Assembly: GCA_002682825.1 (NCBI GenBank)
Contig: NOKP01000016.1
Coordinates: 1,329,660-1,393,659, forward strand
DNA: 64,000 bases
From: Neonectria sp. B-13
Taxonomy: Eukaryota > Ascomycota > Sordariomycetes > Hypocreales > Nectriaceae
Direction: 5' to 3'
Shown: positions 44,881-56,226 of the stretch, in pieces
How the letters are laid out: each line of letters opens with the position of its first letter
How positions within the stretch are numbered: position 1 is the first letter of the stretch
The notes under the pieces: model-generated
The model's input: the letters and a program-made list of their open reading frames with translations, nothing else
What the model was told of the DNA's origin: nothing
Databases searched by the model: none
Translations under genes and position numbers: made by a program

Positions 44881-45897
44881 GTGACCTCCCAACAGACCCC
44901 GGATATATCGCTTGTAGTCGACAAACGGAAAGTACACAATGAGCCCTACACAGCCATCTCTCCCCTTCGACCCGAGCTCTCACAGAAAGGAAAGTCCGTT
45001 CTAGTCTGTGGTGGCTCTACTGGCATCGGGCATGCAATTGCCAGAAACTTTTGTGAAGCCAGTGCCGCCAAGGTCGTCATCTTGAGGCGCCGTTCCGAAG
45101 TTCTACAGCACTCGGTTTCCAAACTCCGTGAGGCCCACGCGAGACCAATTTAGTTGGCCATACATGCGATATCTTCAATCAAGCGGAATCAAAAGCTATC
45201 TGGGACAAGTTCCAAGATGGCTCCGTCACCTTCGACGTTCTCCTCTTGAATGCCGTGCATGAACCGGCGATGAAGACCATTCTAGACCAGGGCACCGACA
45301 GGCTCTGGCAAGACTTTGAGGTGGATTTGCGAGCGCCTCTGTACCTCGTCCAGAGGTTCTATAAACAGCCTAACCACTCTGGGCAAAAGGTAATGTCGGC
45401 CATCAATCTGTGTATGCCGTTTTCCAGGCAGAAAGCCACCGCGAATCTAGTACTGTGTCTTTGTGTCAACCCAGAACATTCACCGATGGGACAGCGCGCC
45501 CCAGATGCCCGGGTACCAGCTGACGAAGAGCTCCTTCACCTGCGTGCTGCAGCAGATCGCACGGGACACTCCAGCAGATGTGATGCAGACGCTCAGCTTC
45601 CACCCTTCTGTTGTGTGCAGGGAGGCAGCAGCTGCAGCTGGGTATACAAGAGACACTTCGCCCTGGGCCGACGGTAAGCCAACTATTCCGATCACTTCTG
45701 AATAAGCAATGCTAATAATAGTACCAGAAGATCTTCCAGGTGGGTTCGCTGTCTGGGCCGCCTTGCCCGAGGCTCGGTTCCTCCATGGCCGGTTCGTTTG
45801 GTCCAACTGGGATGTGACCGATTTGGCTTCGAGTAAGGTCAAGGCGGAGATTGAAGGCGACCCGTGGCTGCTCAAGGTTGGAGTGAAGGGTCTTTAG
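44881..45897 (+). pseudogene. short-chain dehydrogenase/reductase, broken
   Basis: The cofactor-binding start KSVLVCGGSTGIGHAIARNF and later LLLNAVHEP, MPGYQLTKSSF (Tyr-x3-Lys active site) and SFHPSVV mark a classical SDR. Two introns are well formed: 45390-45450 (GTAATG...CTAG) and 45674-45721 (GTAAGC...ATAG), and they restore KYCVFVSTQN and WADVPEDLPGG. However, the frame shifts by one base near 45141-45150 (LREAHAR to TNLVGHTCD), where no intron fits. In addition, no in-frame ATG exists before the cofactor motif. Two independent lesions make this a probable recent pseudogene. A sequencing error could explain the shift but not the missing start. Confidence 0.72.
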
Positions 45898-46690
45898 ATC
45901 AAGGACCTGGGAATGGTGGCTTGGTAGGCACCTCGAAGGCGTACCAAGACACCTTTGAAGATCCAATCTTCCCATTCATACCCGTTCTCACTTGCCAATC
46001 TGAGCCGCTTGATTGATCAAAAACTTCGGATTATTTTTGACCAATTTGTATATTTAATGGGAACGATTTGCAATTCCTAGATCGTCCGGCCTGGCTAGCT
46101 AACCATAAATGGCTCTCAGCCAACGACTCGGAAGCACTACGTCTCTTGCAAATTTTGAGCATTAGGTCAACGATCAATGGAACGATGATGTTGATTTGCA
46201 AGATGTCTATGTTATGCATCAATTTAATGCGGATTTCTGATCCGTCATCGGACATGGCAACTCGGGAGTACATTTTGAGTGATGTTTCCGTGTAAACTTT
46301 TAAGCGGGGTCCTTTCGGAGAACTTGTCACGCGACTAGCGCTCTCACACGAGAGGAGAACTGGACGCTAAACTTTTGCAGCAGAGCACTAGAACACTGAC
46401 GGAATGAAGCTAGACAGAAGAATGGCACAGAGCCAACTACCGGATGACGATGCCGCGGCTCGCCCAGCAACGAAATCGCCGACAACGGTAAAGACCGAAC
46501 TCGGCGATCGCTTCGGACCTCCGTAAATCCGTAAACCCGCACATCCGGCCAGCGACATAAAAGGCCTCGGCGTAACGACTGGCTTCAAAGCTGCATCTGG
46601 AGTCTGCTATTTTTGGGTCTCCGTTCATCTTGATTGATAAGATTAAAGAAGAAGTGTCAGCCCCACGGACACCATAATCTCAGCGTCAAC
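45898..46690. other. intergenic region
   Basis: Upstream of the flavin oxidoreductase gene. Minus-strand ORFs here are short, overlapping and without family resemblance. Confidence 0.5.
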
Positions 46691-48207
46691 ATGGTTGCAG
46701 CACTCAAAAACGTCGTCGTTCTTGGCGGCTCCTACGTCGGACTGGTACGTTCGGATATTCCGCATCTTCACTCCGAGAGCTAACGCGCGTCCCCAGGCCG
46801 CGATTAAGGAGTTGACGACCACTCTCCCCAAGACTCATCGGGTAATGAAAACCTCAGCCAGGGCCATTCCGCGAAGTGATTTGCTAATGAAGAGCTATAG
46901 GTCCTCTTAGTGGAGCCGCACAGCCATTTCCACCATTTATTTGCGTTTGTGAGTAGTAGACCGACTGTCTGAAAATGCATCTGCTGACCTACAACAGCCA
47001 CGATTTGCCATCCTGCCGAATCATGAGCACAAAGCATTTATTCCCTATTCTGGGGCCTTTTCCTCGGCCTCTGATCCCTCCCAGCACTCAGTAGTAAGGG
47101 CTAGAGCTGTTTCACTCGCTTCGGACCATGTGATCCTCGATAGAGACTGGCAAGGGTCTAACAAGCTCCCCTTCGAGTACTGCGTTGTCACGACGGGCAC
47201 GCATCTTCCTGCCCCCGGATCCATGGAGCATGACGAGAAGGCCTCGTCAATCAACTACTTCAAGACCTACCAGCAAGGCGTGAAGACGGCCAAATCGATT
47301 GTGATTGTGGGTGGCGGAGCCGTCGGTGTGCAGATGGCGACGGACCTCAAGGAAATCTACCCTGAGAAGAGCGTCACTCTGGTCCACTCACGAGATCGCC
47401 TCATGCCGCTCTACCACCCTAAGATGGATGAAATTATCAGAGACCGCTTCACTGAGCTCGGAGTAAAGTAAGAACCGCCCTAGCCTTCTACAATGCCCTA
47501 CAACTACTAACATACAACCAAGCGTCATCACTGGCACCCGTGCGGTGGTCCCTCAAGATGGCTTTCCCAATGATGGAACCGATTTTGAACTGGAACTCAA
47601 GGACGGCCGCAAGGTCCCTGCAGACCTGGTCATCACGGCGACGGGCCAGATCCCGAACAACCAGTTTTTGGACACCCTCGAGCCCACCGCCGGCACTTCG
47701 CTCCTGAACCCCACGAATGGATTCATCAAAGTCCTTCCGACTCTTCAGTTCCAGGATCCCAAATATCCCAACTTATTTGCTGCCGGTGACATCGCCGACA
47801 GCGGGGCGCATAAAGCAGCCCGTCCGGGTGCTGGTCAGGCCAAGGTTGTTGCGGATAACATTCTTGCCATGATTGCGGGTCGTCAACCGAGCGAGAACAT
47901 CGTCGTGTCACCTCCTGCTATCCATCTTAGTCTCGGCTTGGTAAGTCGGAGATTTCGACGATATGCTAAAACACGGTCGCTAATTGCCTGATAGACGAAG
48001 AACATGATTTTCCGAAATCCCGATACCAAGAGTGGCGCAACTGAGCCGGTTATCAATATGAAAGACGAGTGAGTTCCACGCAATGAGACGCCGTAGGCTT
48101 GAGGCCTCATACTAACTGAATTCAGTGGAGAGGCAGACATGGGAGTCTCCCGCGTTTGGGAAAGACGGGGTGTCAAGATCAGCAGGGCCGAGGAGTATCA
48201 CCTGTGA
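46691..48207 (+). CDS. AMID/FSP1-like FAD-dependent NAD(P)H oxidoreductase
   Basis: Seven exons (46691-46744, 46797-46841, 46901-46948, 46998-47467, 47523-47940, 47995-48068, 48126-48207) sum to 1191 nt, 396 aa. The FAD-binding start is VVVLGGSYVGLAAI. HFHHLFAFPRFAIL is typical of the AIF-M2 (AMID/FSP1) branch. SIVIVGGGAVGVQMATDL is the NAD(P)H-binding Rossmann motif. DLVITATGQIPNN and LFAAGDIADSGAHKAARPG contain the second FAD contact. The family oxidises NAD(P)H and reduces quinones, and human FSP1 protects membrane lipids. No mitochondrial presequence is visible. It converges with a Zn2Cys6 regulator on its right and follows a broken dehydrogenase on its left. Confidence 0.92.
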
Positions 48208-48577
48208 AGAGGGTAGATCTGGCAGCTTTGGAGAGACACATTAATTAGAAACAGCGAGAATAGACCCGACGGATTTATGAACTAGATCGGAAGAAATAAC
48301 GCGGCTACAATAACGCGCAATTTATAGCTGAATACTGCTGAGGCATCAAATATTAGTGGTTGCATGAACACTAAGATTTTTGATGGAGTGTTCTAGTCTC
48401 TTGATGACAGTCCTAGAGAGAATGTCAAGTTAACTAAAATTATTCCAAGTATGCTCATGGTTGTATCGGGTTGACAGTTACTAGACCGGCCGGATCAAAT
48501 GACGATGGCTCTGGTCAAAGGGCTAACACCAAAGCATTGCACTAACATCAGGATTCATCTTTTCTACTCGGAAGCCC
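48208..48577. other. intergenic region between convergent genes
   Basis: 3' ends of the oxidoreductase and regulator genes. No supported feature is seen. Confidence 0.5.
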
Positions 48578-50883
48578 TTAGGTATTCCGCGCTCTATGTT
48601 CATTCCACGAGGTTTGTAGTGCACTCACGGCCGTACTAGTCGGCCAAGCATGCTCGCTCTCCAACGTCGACAGGAGGTCAATTATCGCCGCTTGCTCACC
48701 GGCATCATGGAAGTACTCCCCGCACATGGAGATCCCCACGCCCGCGGTGACCATTGCGGCCTGAAACTTCTTATCCCCCAAGCCCAGGGCACAAATTCGT
48801 CTCGTTGATTGCCTCAGTACCTCCTCGAGGGCTTGATACGCAGCGGTAGCCCCTATGCCGATTCGCTGGAGCTTCGAGTCGTGGACCGCGAGGACGATGC
48901 GAGCTAATTCCACATGTTGCAGGGCCATGATCTGAGACTGGTTTGCGAACCACATAGTTGGGAAATACCGACCCTCGCTTGGGTTCCTCTCATTGAAGTA
49001 CAGGGGCGCGAAGTGCGGCGGCGGTCTCTCATCCCAGTTCTTCTCAAATGCCTTGAGCGCATTCCACTGCTCCGACCTTGTCCTCCTGTCTTCGATGCTG
49101 AGGCTGTCTTCGTCGCTGAAGCAGAACTTGAGAACGTGAGCGCACCAGAAGATGATACGATTTGTCCAATCGTGGTCGTCGGCTGCTGCTACGTCGTCGA
49201 AATTGGCATAGTCGTTTGCAGCTAAAATGGGCAGTCGGAACGGCCGGCGGTGGATAAGAACCGACCAGATTTCCTGTCGAAGAGCGATCATGCAAGCCGA
49301 ATGTCTCAAAGACGGCATTGAGACGGCAAATATGTCTCGATCTCGGGGTGGTTGGAAGGTAAGGCGCCAGAGCCCAGAGGATTGCTCTTGCTGGGCTTGG
49401 AAGACAGCTTGTACAGCTGTCGAGAATATTTCGCTGTCGATGCCGGTGAAGTGTGCTGGAATTGTCAGCAGCTAGTCCGTGAGTATCTATGACGAGTCTT
49501 ACTGTCAACCTGCTCGTGGTAGCGAAGAATAGTGATTGCCGTTAGGGCGTCGTCGCTGCAAGAACTTGCAGGGTCTGCTGATACATCCATGAGATATGAT
49601 ATGCACTTGTTGTGATAGTGTATTGCCGATTGCTCGGTGAGGTCCGGGAGCTGAACCCCGTTGTAGTTTACAGTACCGCGGTGGTCTCGTCGAGAACATA
49701 TTTGTGTGAGATATCTCGCCGATGCAGTGCAGATGGCATTCAAAAGCAAGGGACTGTACATGGCACGGACAGGCACCACATTAAGATAATGGTGGTCTCT
49801 GTCACTAGTATCAAACTGCCAAGGGCTAGTTAGTAGTGTCGAAGCTAGGAGGATTGCAACTTGGGGGTCTTAGATGAACTCACAGACATGGCTAGCCTCT
49901 CAATGAAGCAACGCACAAGACATCCTTCTTGCAGATTTAGGGCTGGTGCACCACTTCCACTAGACGCTCCCCATATTGACGACGGAGTCCCATGGTTTGA
50001 AACTGAACCGGGCGGAATGTGTTGATGAGGTAGGCCATTTGCATAATCCGGAAAGCCTGTATGAGAGCTCGCACTACCCCCTGATTCCGTCGAGGAACTG
50101 GTTGGGCGTCTGTGTTGCCGGACGGGATGCAAACCGGGGTCGAAATATAGAGGAACTGAGACCTTGTCGTAGATTGACTTGGTTGTCGTCGATAGGTGAG
50201 AAATACTTTCGGATTCGTCTATGCGGGTACTGTCTTGGATGCCAGCATACATCAAGTGTTTATCGCCATGACTTGTAGCTGGCGACTCTTCTTGCTCAAG
50301 CGCAGAGGACGACGCATCTTGTTCATTTTGGCCTGGCTGCCCATATCTAGAGAAGGATTGCAGTACTTCGGCGGCAGCACTTAGACTGCTTTCTTGTGTC
50401 TCGTCTGTCGTGGGTGTAGATTTTCGAGTCGTACGATTACGGGCACCGTCGGGTTCGTGGATGATGGACAGTTGGTTTTGCGATTGCTCTGTAATCCATC
50501 AACTTTCGAGGTCTCAGGCCAGTCAAAAACCGGCCACGCTTACTCTGAATTCCAGTCTGGATCCAGGTCTGATTGGGGTCAAACTTAAAGGTGTTCTGGG
50601 ACGCGATCAGGCGCTTGACTCTGAATTGCTTGGCTACGCGCACACAGCTGGTGGATGCCTTGTCGCAGTTAGTGCAGGGAGTTCCGCCGTCGCCTGCTTG
50701 CTGTTAGACACCGCGGCGATAGGGGCGTGGAGGACGGAGCCTACATTTCAGATGTTTGTCTGCAGATATGCAACATGTGTGAGTCTGTGTCGACTAAAGG
50801 AGTGATAACTGAGAAGAACTCATGGAGAACTGACCTCGGCATTTGTCGCAAGGAACAGTACGCGCGCGGGGTTGCGGAGCCAT
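48578..50883 (-). CDS. Zn2Cys6 transcription factor
   Basis: Six exons (50883-50835, 50759-50745, 50693-50544, 50488-49884, 49815-49503, 49455-48578) sum to 2010 nt, 669 aa. The zinc cluster is assembled from three exons: VPCDKCR, then a 15-nt exon, then the rest, giving CDKCRDKHLKCDGG and TPCTNCDKASTSCV (C-x2-C-x6-C-x5-C-x2-C-x6-C). A basic linker (RVAKQFRVKRLIAS) and a Ser/Gln-rich region follow. The regulatory domain includes MYSPLLLNAICTASARYL and SACMIALRQEIWSVL, features of the fungal TF family. Single ORFs would miss the cluster entirely. Target genes are unknown. The convergent FSP1-like gene is the nearest neighbour. Confidence 0.85.
50745..50759 (-). other. 15-nt micro-exon inside a zinc-cluster coding region
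   Basis: The exon between introns 50760-50834 and 50694-50744 encodes DKHLK plus the first base of the third zinc-binding Cys codon. Skipping it keeps frame (15 nt) but deletes one ligand spacing, so the DNA-binding domain would be lost. Confidence 0.75.
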
Positions 50884-51764
50884 AGGAACTGTAGAATTAA
50901 GCAGATGAGGCTGCTTCGCGCTTGAACCTAGAAGTGGAAACGGCCGATTGAGGAAGTGGTTCGCCGAGTTGTCGACAAGGGGCCTTCTCGCATTTTGAAC
51001 AAAGATGACTCGATCCACAGTTCCCCGCACAGGGCTAGCAAGCAGCAATCCTAGGCTTTGCTTCACGCTACAACTACAACGAGTTAGACCTGACTCGTAC
51101 TGGATGCACCTTCGTTGTTTGTGCTTCGTAATGCTGTGGACCATTCATTCATTCTTCACCACTCCTCGATGTGCTAGTCTTTTAAGTGGCGTTGTTGTAT
51201 GCCTTTCGTACTTCCTGCTCGAGGTCTGCGTTTATCTTGAACCCGATGCTCAGCAACTCATTGTCCACATGTTCAAACATCCCGCCGTAGCCTTCCCCAA
51301 GCCAAGGACAGCCCGGGCGAGGAGCCCCATTGAAGACTCCATATTGATAATGCCCTTGGCATCTTTCCCATGCGACCATTCTTATATATCGACTTTGCTC
51401 ATGGACACAGGCTTCCATTTGCTCCCTGGTGCAATCTTCTCGGTGATGACGAGAATCTTTCGCTGGGTGGTAACGCTGTCTTGGACGCGCACGACACGGT
51501 TACGGGTCTCATCATGATGATGGACACCTTGATGATGGCTTGGCCGTGCCCAAGGAGGTTGAGCAAATGCCTGCTAGGATGTAGCGCGGTAAGTTGCAGG
51601 CTCTGACTTAGTTGGACGGAGCTAATGAGAATTTCGGTGATGTAAATGACAATTCATGTATCAACTGCTATATAGAAAAAGAATAGCTTGGGGAGCGTTG
51701 TGAAAGTACTATGTACATGGTAGATGTTGAACTTCTTGAACCTAGTCCGACTGTTTGTCAACTC
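50884..51764. other. intergenic region with an unidentified coding-like stretch
   Basis: On the minus strand between about 51560 and 51182, two frames read like protein (for example RVVRVQDSVTTQRKILVITE around 51500-51440, and a 78-codon ORF at 51418-51182). I cannot link them to a family or to each other by splicing. They may be a gene remnant. Confidence 0.3.
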
Positions 51765-53547
51765 CTACGTGGTAGCAGCAGGCGCAACTACAGCTGTAAC
51801 CTGATACTTGGGATCAGTCCAAACCTCGTGGTCGATGCGTCGTCGGATCTGTTCCTCCTCTTCAATCAGGTTATCGCCAAAGAGCTCCGAAATCTGCTCC
51901 AGGGACTTCTTTGACGTCTCGGGAACTAAAAAGAAGGAAAATATGGCTGCGGCGACACAGAAAACACCGAAGAACAGATAAGTGCCCCACCCCAGCTTGA
52001 TCATCATCTCGGGGACCACAACGCCGATGATGAAGTTGGCGAGCCAGATCATGGCCGTGGCGGCACCGACGCCCTTTGCGCGCTTGGAGCTCGGGAAGAC
52101 CTCTGCGGGCAGAGTCCACGCAAGAGGGCCGTAAGAGGCGGCGTAGCAGAGAACGTAGATGTCTGTTGAACACATTGTTAGCGGAGACCTTGGGCAGTGG
52201 AGGACAAGCATCAAGTGGGAGCTTACAGATGAGGGCGACGCCAAACCATCCCATCGCTTGGTTCTGGTCCCATTTGCCCTGGAACTTGGCCACAACTCCA
52301 GCCATGATCAGATGGGGAATCGCCATGGCAATGCCTCCTCCAATAGCCAACTTGCGGCGGCCGAATGAATCGAGGTACAGAAACGTAGGGATACCGGCCA
52401 CGAGCTGGCAGATGTTGACCATTCCCGACAGGATCAGGGCCATCTCGCTCGACTGTCCCAGCGCGGCAAAAAAGGTGGGAGCGTAGTAGACAAACGCGTT
52501 GATTCCGGAAAACTGCTGGAAAAAGGGAATCCCGAGAGCGATGGCGGTGCGCCGGAGATACTTGGGGCGAAAGAGATCCGCCCACTGGAGCATCTCGGCC
52601 TTGAACGCGTTGTCCGTGGGGTGCTCGCGCCTGATGATTTCCTCCTGGAAGCGGACTTCGGAGAGAATGCCCTTCCACTCTGCCTGGACACGCTCATCCG
52701 TGGCAGGCACTCTGCGGAGCTTGCAGAGCGACTGCAAGCTGTCGTCATCTCGGCCTCGCATGGCCAGCCATCGCGGCGAGTAGGGGAAGAAGTGAATACC
52801 GCCGCCAACCACCAGAGCAGGGGCCATCTGGAGGAGGAAGGGAAGACGGAAAGCCCACTCGCCAGCAATCTCGCGCGTGCCGTAGGTGATCCAGTAGGCA
52901 ATGATGGCGCCGATGACGATGCTGATAGCCTCAAGCACAAGCAGAGATCCTCGCAGGTTGGGCGGGGCGATCTCGGAGATGTACAATGGCGCGCCCATGG
53001 CTAGGGTTCCGACACCGATGCCGCCGATGGTGCGGCCGGCCACGAGGGTGCCGTAGTTGTTTGCGGCAGTCTGGATGATGGCTCCGACGCAAAAGAAGAA
53101 GGTCGCCACGGTCAACGACCACTTTCGAGAGATGCGGTCGGCCAGGTAGGGGAGAAACAAGCATCCAACGAAGGCTCCGAGCTCGAGCATGCCCGTCATG
53201 AAGCCGACGTTGAAGCCGTAGCCGGGGGCGCCGGGGGCTGTCTCGGGGAAGTATTCGTGGAACTGTTCCATGACTAGGATGATGGAGATGACTCCCTGGT
53301 CTGTTGAGCGCAAAGGTTAGTCCATGATGAGAACTGCCACAGGATGCTAGTCTTGCATACCGTATCCAAAGGAGAAACCACCGAACGATGCTAGAGCCGC
53401 AGCTCCAAGCACGTATGGCGAACGCACAATGCCACTCAGACCATTGGAGTCGTAGGAGATGAGAGCTGCAGACTGGATGGGAACGTCGGCATCCTCGACT
53501 TGGCTATCTGCTCCCTGGGAGTTGTTAAGAGATTCCTTGGTCTCCAT
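51765..53547 (-). CDS. MFS sugar transporter (sugar porter family)
   Basis: Three exons (53547-53361, 53300-52227, 52162-51765) sum to 1659 nt, 552 aa. The first intron splits the family entry motif and restores FSFGYDQGVISII. Other sugar-porter signatures are DRISRKWSL (motif A, helix 2-3 loop), GRTIGGIGVGTLAMGAPLYI with SEIAPPNLRG, PYSPRWLAMRGR (usually PESPRWL), QQFSGINAFVYYAP and DSFGRRKLA. ASYGPLAWTLPAEVFPSSKR is also present. The C-terminal tail begins PETSKKSLEQ. It imports a sugar or related polyol by proton symport at the plasma membrane. The exact substrate is not predictable. Confidence 0.94.
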
Positions 53548-54663
53548 ATCGAATGTGAGACGGATGAACGAAGCAAGATGCGACTTGAGTGGATAAAGAA
53601 GAGCGGGTGATGATGAGCTGCTTTGAAGTCCTCGAGTCTTGGAGCATGGTGTTGTAGCCCTTTAATAGTTTTCGGTCAAAGGACGTCATTCGACCTTCCA
53701 AGGATAAGAATGCAAGGCCTCCTTGCTCGTCCACCACTTCTGATTTCGGCTACGCCACGAAACAGGCGAAAAGCGGTTGACCTCTCCGCATACCCCACGG
53801 GGACGGCCACCTTAGCGCCTTTCCCTAAGCTCCGGGGAACTTGCGGACGACACCTGCGCTAAAAGCCTGGCCGGCCGTCGTCTTCAATCTTGCTCACAAC
53901 ACGAAGCGACCCGATTGGCTTCCCGGGGATGCCCCAGCACACTTCCCCACGGGTTGATGTGGTCGGGTTGAATCTGGCCTGCGTCCGGCGAGATGTTGCC
54001 TCTTTGGGCGGTGGCGTTGCGATGCCTCTACTGCGGGGAGACTGATCCGACTTAGCTTCAAGTTCGGGGCTATCTTTGTGAGTTTCGTTCATTGGACCGA
54101 GACACAGAGAGATGGTTTGATAGCAGACGTTTGGCTTTGAACAGGGTCTAGATGCTTCCAACGCGGCCGTGTCATCGGCTGACCGTGGTCCATGCTCTTG
54201 GCGTGATGCCTCTAAGTTGATAGATAGGAGATACCACCTCGGTGAGCTCCCCATTCACGGAAACTCGGCGTTGGTCACTCGTTTCAATCTACAAGAGGGA
54301 ACTTAAGACCTCACGGCCTTCTCTGCGAGTGTATGAACCAGAAACATGTGCTACAAGGAGTATCGATGAGTATTGTAGTCACTTTGTAGTTAGTACACGA
54401 GCCGGAGCGTGCGTGAAGTTATCATTGAACGGTCCGTCAACGTATTTTGAAATTCCCAGCTTCTGCTAGCCCTGTGATAGTGGTTAGACGACAATATCAG
54501 CTTGGTTGATCACGAGTTACATCCACGTCTTAGTAATAGGCAAAAGCGCAAGAGTAACAGAATTTATCAAATCAAGTCTAACAGAGCAACCATTCCGGCA
54601 ATAACATAGCTCATGTCATATATCCCAAGCAGCCTATCTATCCATCCAGCCTTCACCATATCT
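53548..54663. other. intergenic region
   Basis: Promoter of the sugar transporter and 3' flank of the P450 gene. ORFs at 53859-54254 and around 54242-54469 have no recognisable domain. Confidence 0.5.
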
Positions 54664-56226
54664 CTATGCAATCACCCGTTTCCAAATCTTCACCGGCAAC
54701 GCACCGCAGACAATATTGAAAGCCTCAGTGCGCTGCAACTCAAAGTCAGGACTCGGCAGAGCAAACTCGTAACGGTGTACCAGCGAAGCCAGAACAACAA
54801 TCTGCTCCAGGTACGAAATGTTGCGCCCGAGGCATCCTCGCCCTCCGGTGGAGAAGGGGATGAAGAACGGCTCCATACGCTTGCGCTCCTCGACATCCAA
54901 CCATCGATGCGGGTTGTAAACTTCGGGGTTCGGGAAGATCTTGGCGTCGTGGTGCGTTGCGTACGCAGTCATGTTGACGCTCGTGTCTCCCGGGATCCAT
55001 TCGTCGAGAATCTGTGCTCCATCGGCAGGCGTTCGGCGAGGAAGGCCGGCAGACGTGGGCGGGATGATTCTCAGGGCCTCGTCAATGCAGGCACGCAGGA
55101 AGGGCAGATCCTTGACTTTGTCGTACGGGGCGATGACCTCGTCCTCTTCAAGGACGCTGTCGACTTCCTGGCGCAGCTCCTTCAGGTGTTGCGGGTGCTT
55201 GACGAGCAGCTCGAGAACATGCGTAAGTGCAATGGCAGTCGTGTCCGAGCCGGCGTTGATGATGGCGCTGATTTCGGCCACAATCTCACCCCACTCGAGG
55301 TTGTTGGGGTTGCCGGCTTTATCCTCCATCATGCACGAGAAGAAGTCATCCAGCTTCTCTCCGCCCTGGTGCCTGCGGAGTCGTTCGGCAGCCAGGTGGT
55401 AGTATATATCCTCGGAAGCTGCGCCTTCCTCCCAGAACTTCTTGTACTTGCTTGGGATTGTCTTGGAGAGCCACTCGATCCACGGCCAGAGTTTGTAATC
55501 CCAGACAAAGACAACCTGTGCCTTGGCAGACTGGTTTTGCGAATGGCGATAGCGACCTTTGTAGCGTGTGCCATCGCGCCTCTCTGCCACAACCACGTCA
55601 GTACCGGTGTCGAGAAGATCCATCTCGGCAGAAAGAGAGATGTAGTTGATGGCTTCGATAGTCCACAAGTTGATCCAGTGGTTAAAGTCGAGGTTGACGT
55701 CAGCTGGGTCTGGGATAGTGCCTTTCAACGGGAGCGTGCACTTTTGGTCAAACACTTTGAAGAGCCGCTGCGCCGTGTAGGCAACCTTGAACTCCCAGCT
55801 CTCGAGGTTCTTGATGGCAAAGGCGGCAGAAAGCAGACGTCGCTTGCGGGAGTGGTCAGCTCTATCAACGACGTCGAACAGGTGTCGATGGGTTCCTGCA
55901 AGCACCACATAGTTGTTGTCCTTGATGCACTTCGTATTGTGACCGTAAATTGCTTTGATGGCGCGAACGTCACCAAAAGACAGGGAGTTTGGCCCGATTC
56001 TCAAAATTGGCTCTCCAGTCTTCTTGTGGGCTTCGCAAAGATCCCTTGAGCGAAATCCTTGCGCCGCCAAGTAGCAGTGCCGGAGATCCGTGAAGCCAGA
56101 CAGAAATGCGTAGTTGGGATACTTCCGAAGACCCTTAGGGTCGTAGAAATAGTAGACGATTGGTTTGATGATAAGGTAGGCGAACGCGGCAAACACCACG
56201 GCACCGAAAGCCAAGTAGCCCAGCAT
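54664..56226 (-). CDS. bphA: cytochrome P450, CYP53-like benzoate 4-monooxygenase
   Basis: Single exon, 520 aa. An N-terminal membrane anchor (residues 4-24) is followed by the core. The I-helix oxygen motif is AGSDTT (325-330), the K-helix is EALR (383-386) and the heme loop is FSTGGRGCLG with axial Cys 465. Segments DDFFSCMMEDKAGNPNNLEW, IAPYDKVKDLPFLRAC and GRNISYLEQIVVLASLVHRY are close to what I know of the CYP53 family, which hydroxylates benzoate at the para position. This lets fungi detoxify and use benzoate through 4-hydroxybenzoate. It acts in the ER membrane and needs a P450 reductase. Such a gene starts 834 bp away on the other strand. The family call rests on remembered motifs, not an alignment. 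Confidence 0.8.
   Translation of the reverse strand: MLGYLAFGAVVFAAFAYLIIKPIVYYFYDPKGLRKYPNYAFLSGFTDLRHCYLAAQGFRSRDLCEAHKKTGEPILRIGPNSLSFGDVRAIKAIYGHNTKCIKDNNYVVLAGTHRHLFDVVDRADHSRKRRLLSAAFAIKNLESWEFKVAYTAQRLFKVFDQKCTLPLKGTIPDPADVNLDFNHWINLWTIEAINYISLSAEMDLLDTGTDVVVAERRDGTRYKGRYRHSQNQSAKAQVVFVWDYKLWPWIEWLSKTIPSKYKKFWEEGAASEDIYYHLAAERLRRHQGGEKLDDFFSCMMEDKAGNPNNLEWGEIVAEISAIINAGSDTTAIALTHVLELLVKHPQHLKELRQEVDSVLEEDEVIAPYDKVKDLPFLRACIDEALRIIPPTSAGLPRRTPADGAQILDEWIPGDTSVNMTAYATHHDAKIFPNPEVYNPHRWLDVEERKRMEPFFIPFSTGGRGCLGRNISYLEQIVVLASLVHRYEFALPSPDFELQRTEAFNIVCGALPVKIWKRVIA

Noticed and set aside
51005..51517. 170-codon plus-strand ORF
   Set aside because: Low-complexity hydrophobic composition and no family features. 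The opposite strand looks slightly more protein-like.
54613..56049. 478-codon plus-strand ORF opposite the P450 gene
   Set aside because: It is the antisense shadow of the CYP53-like gene. It has no domain or plausible composition, and the P450 on the other strand has all its motifs.
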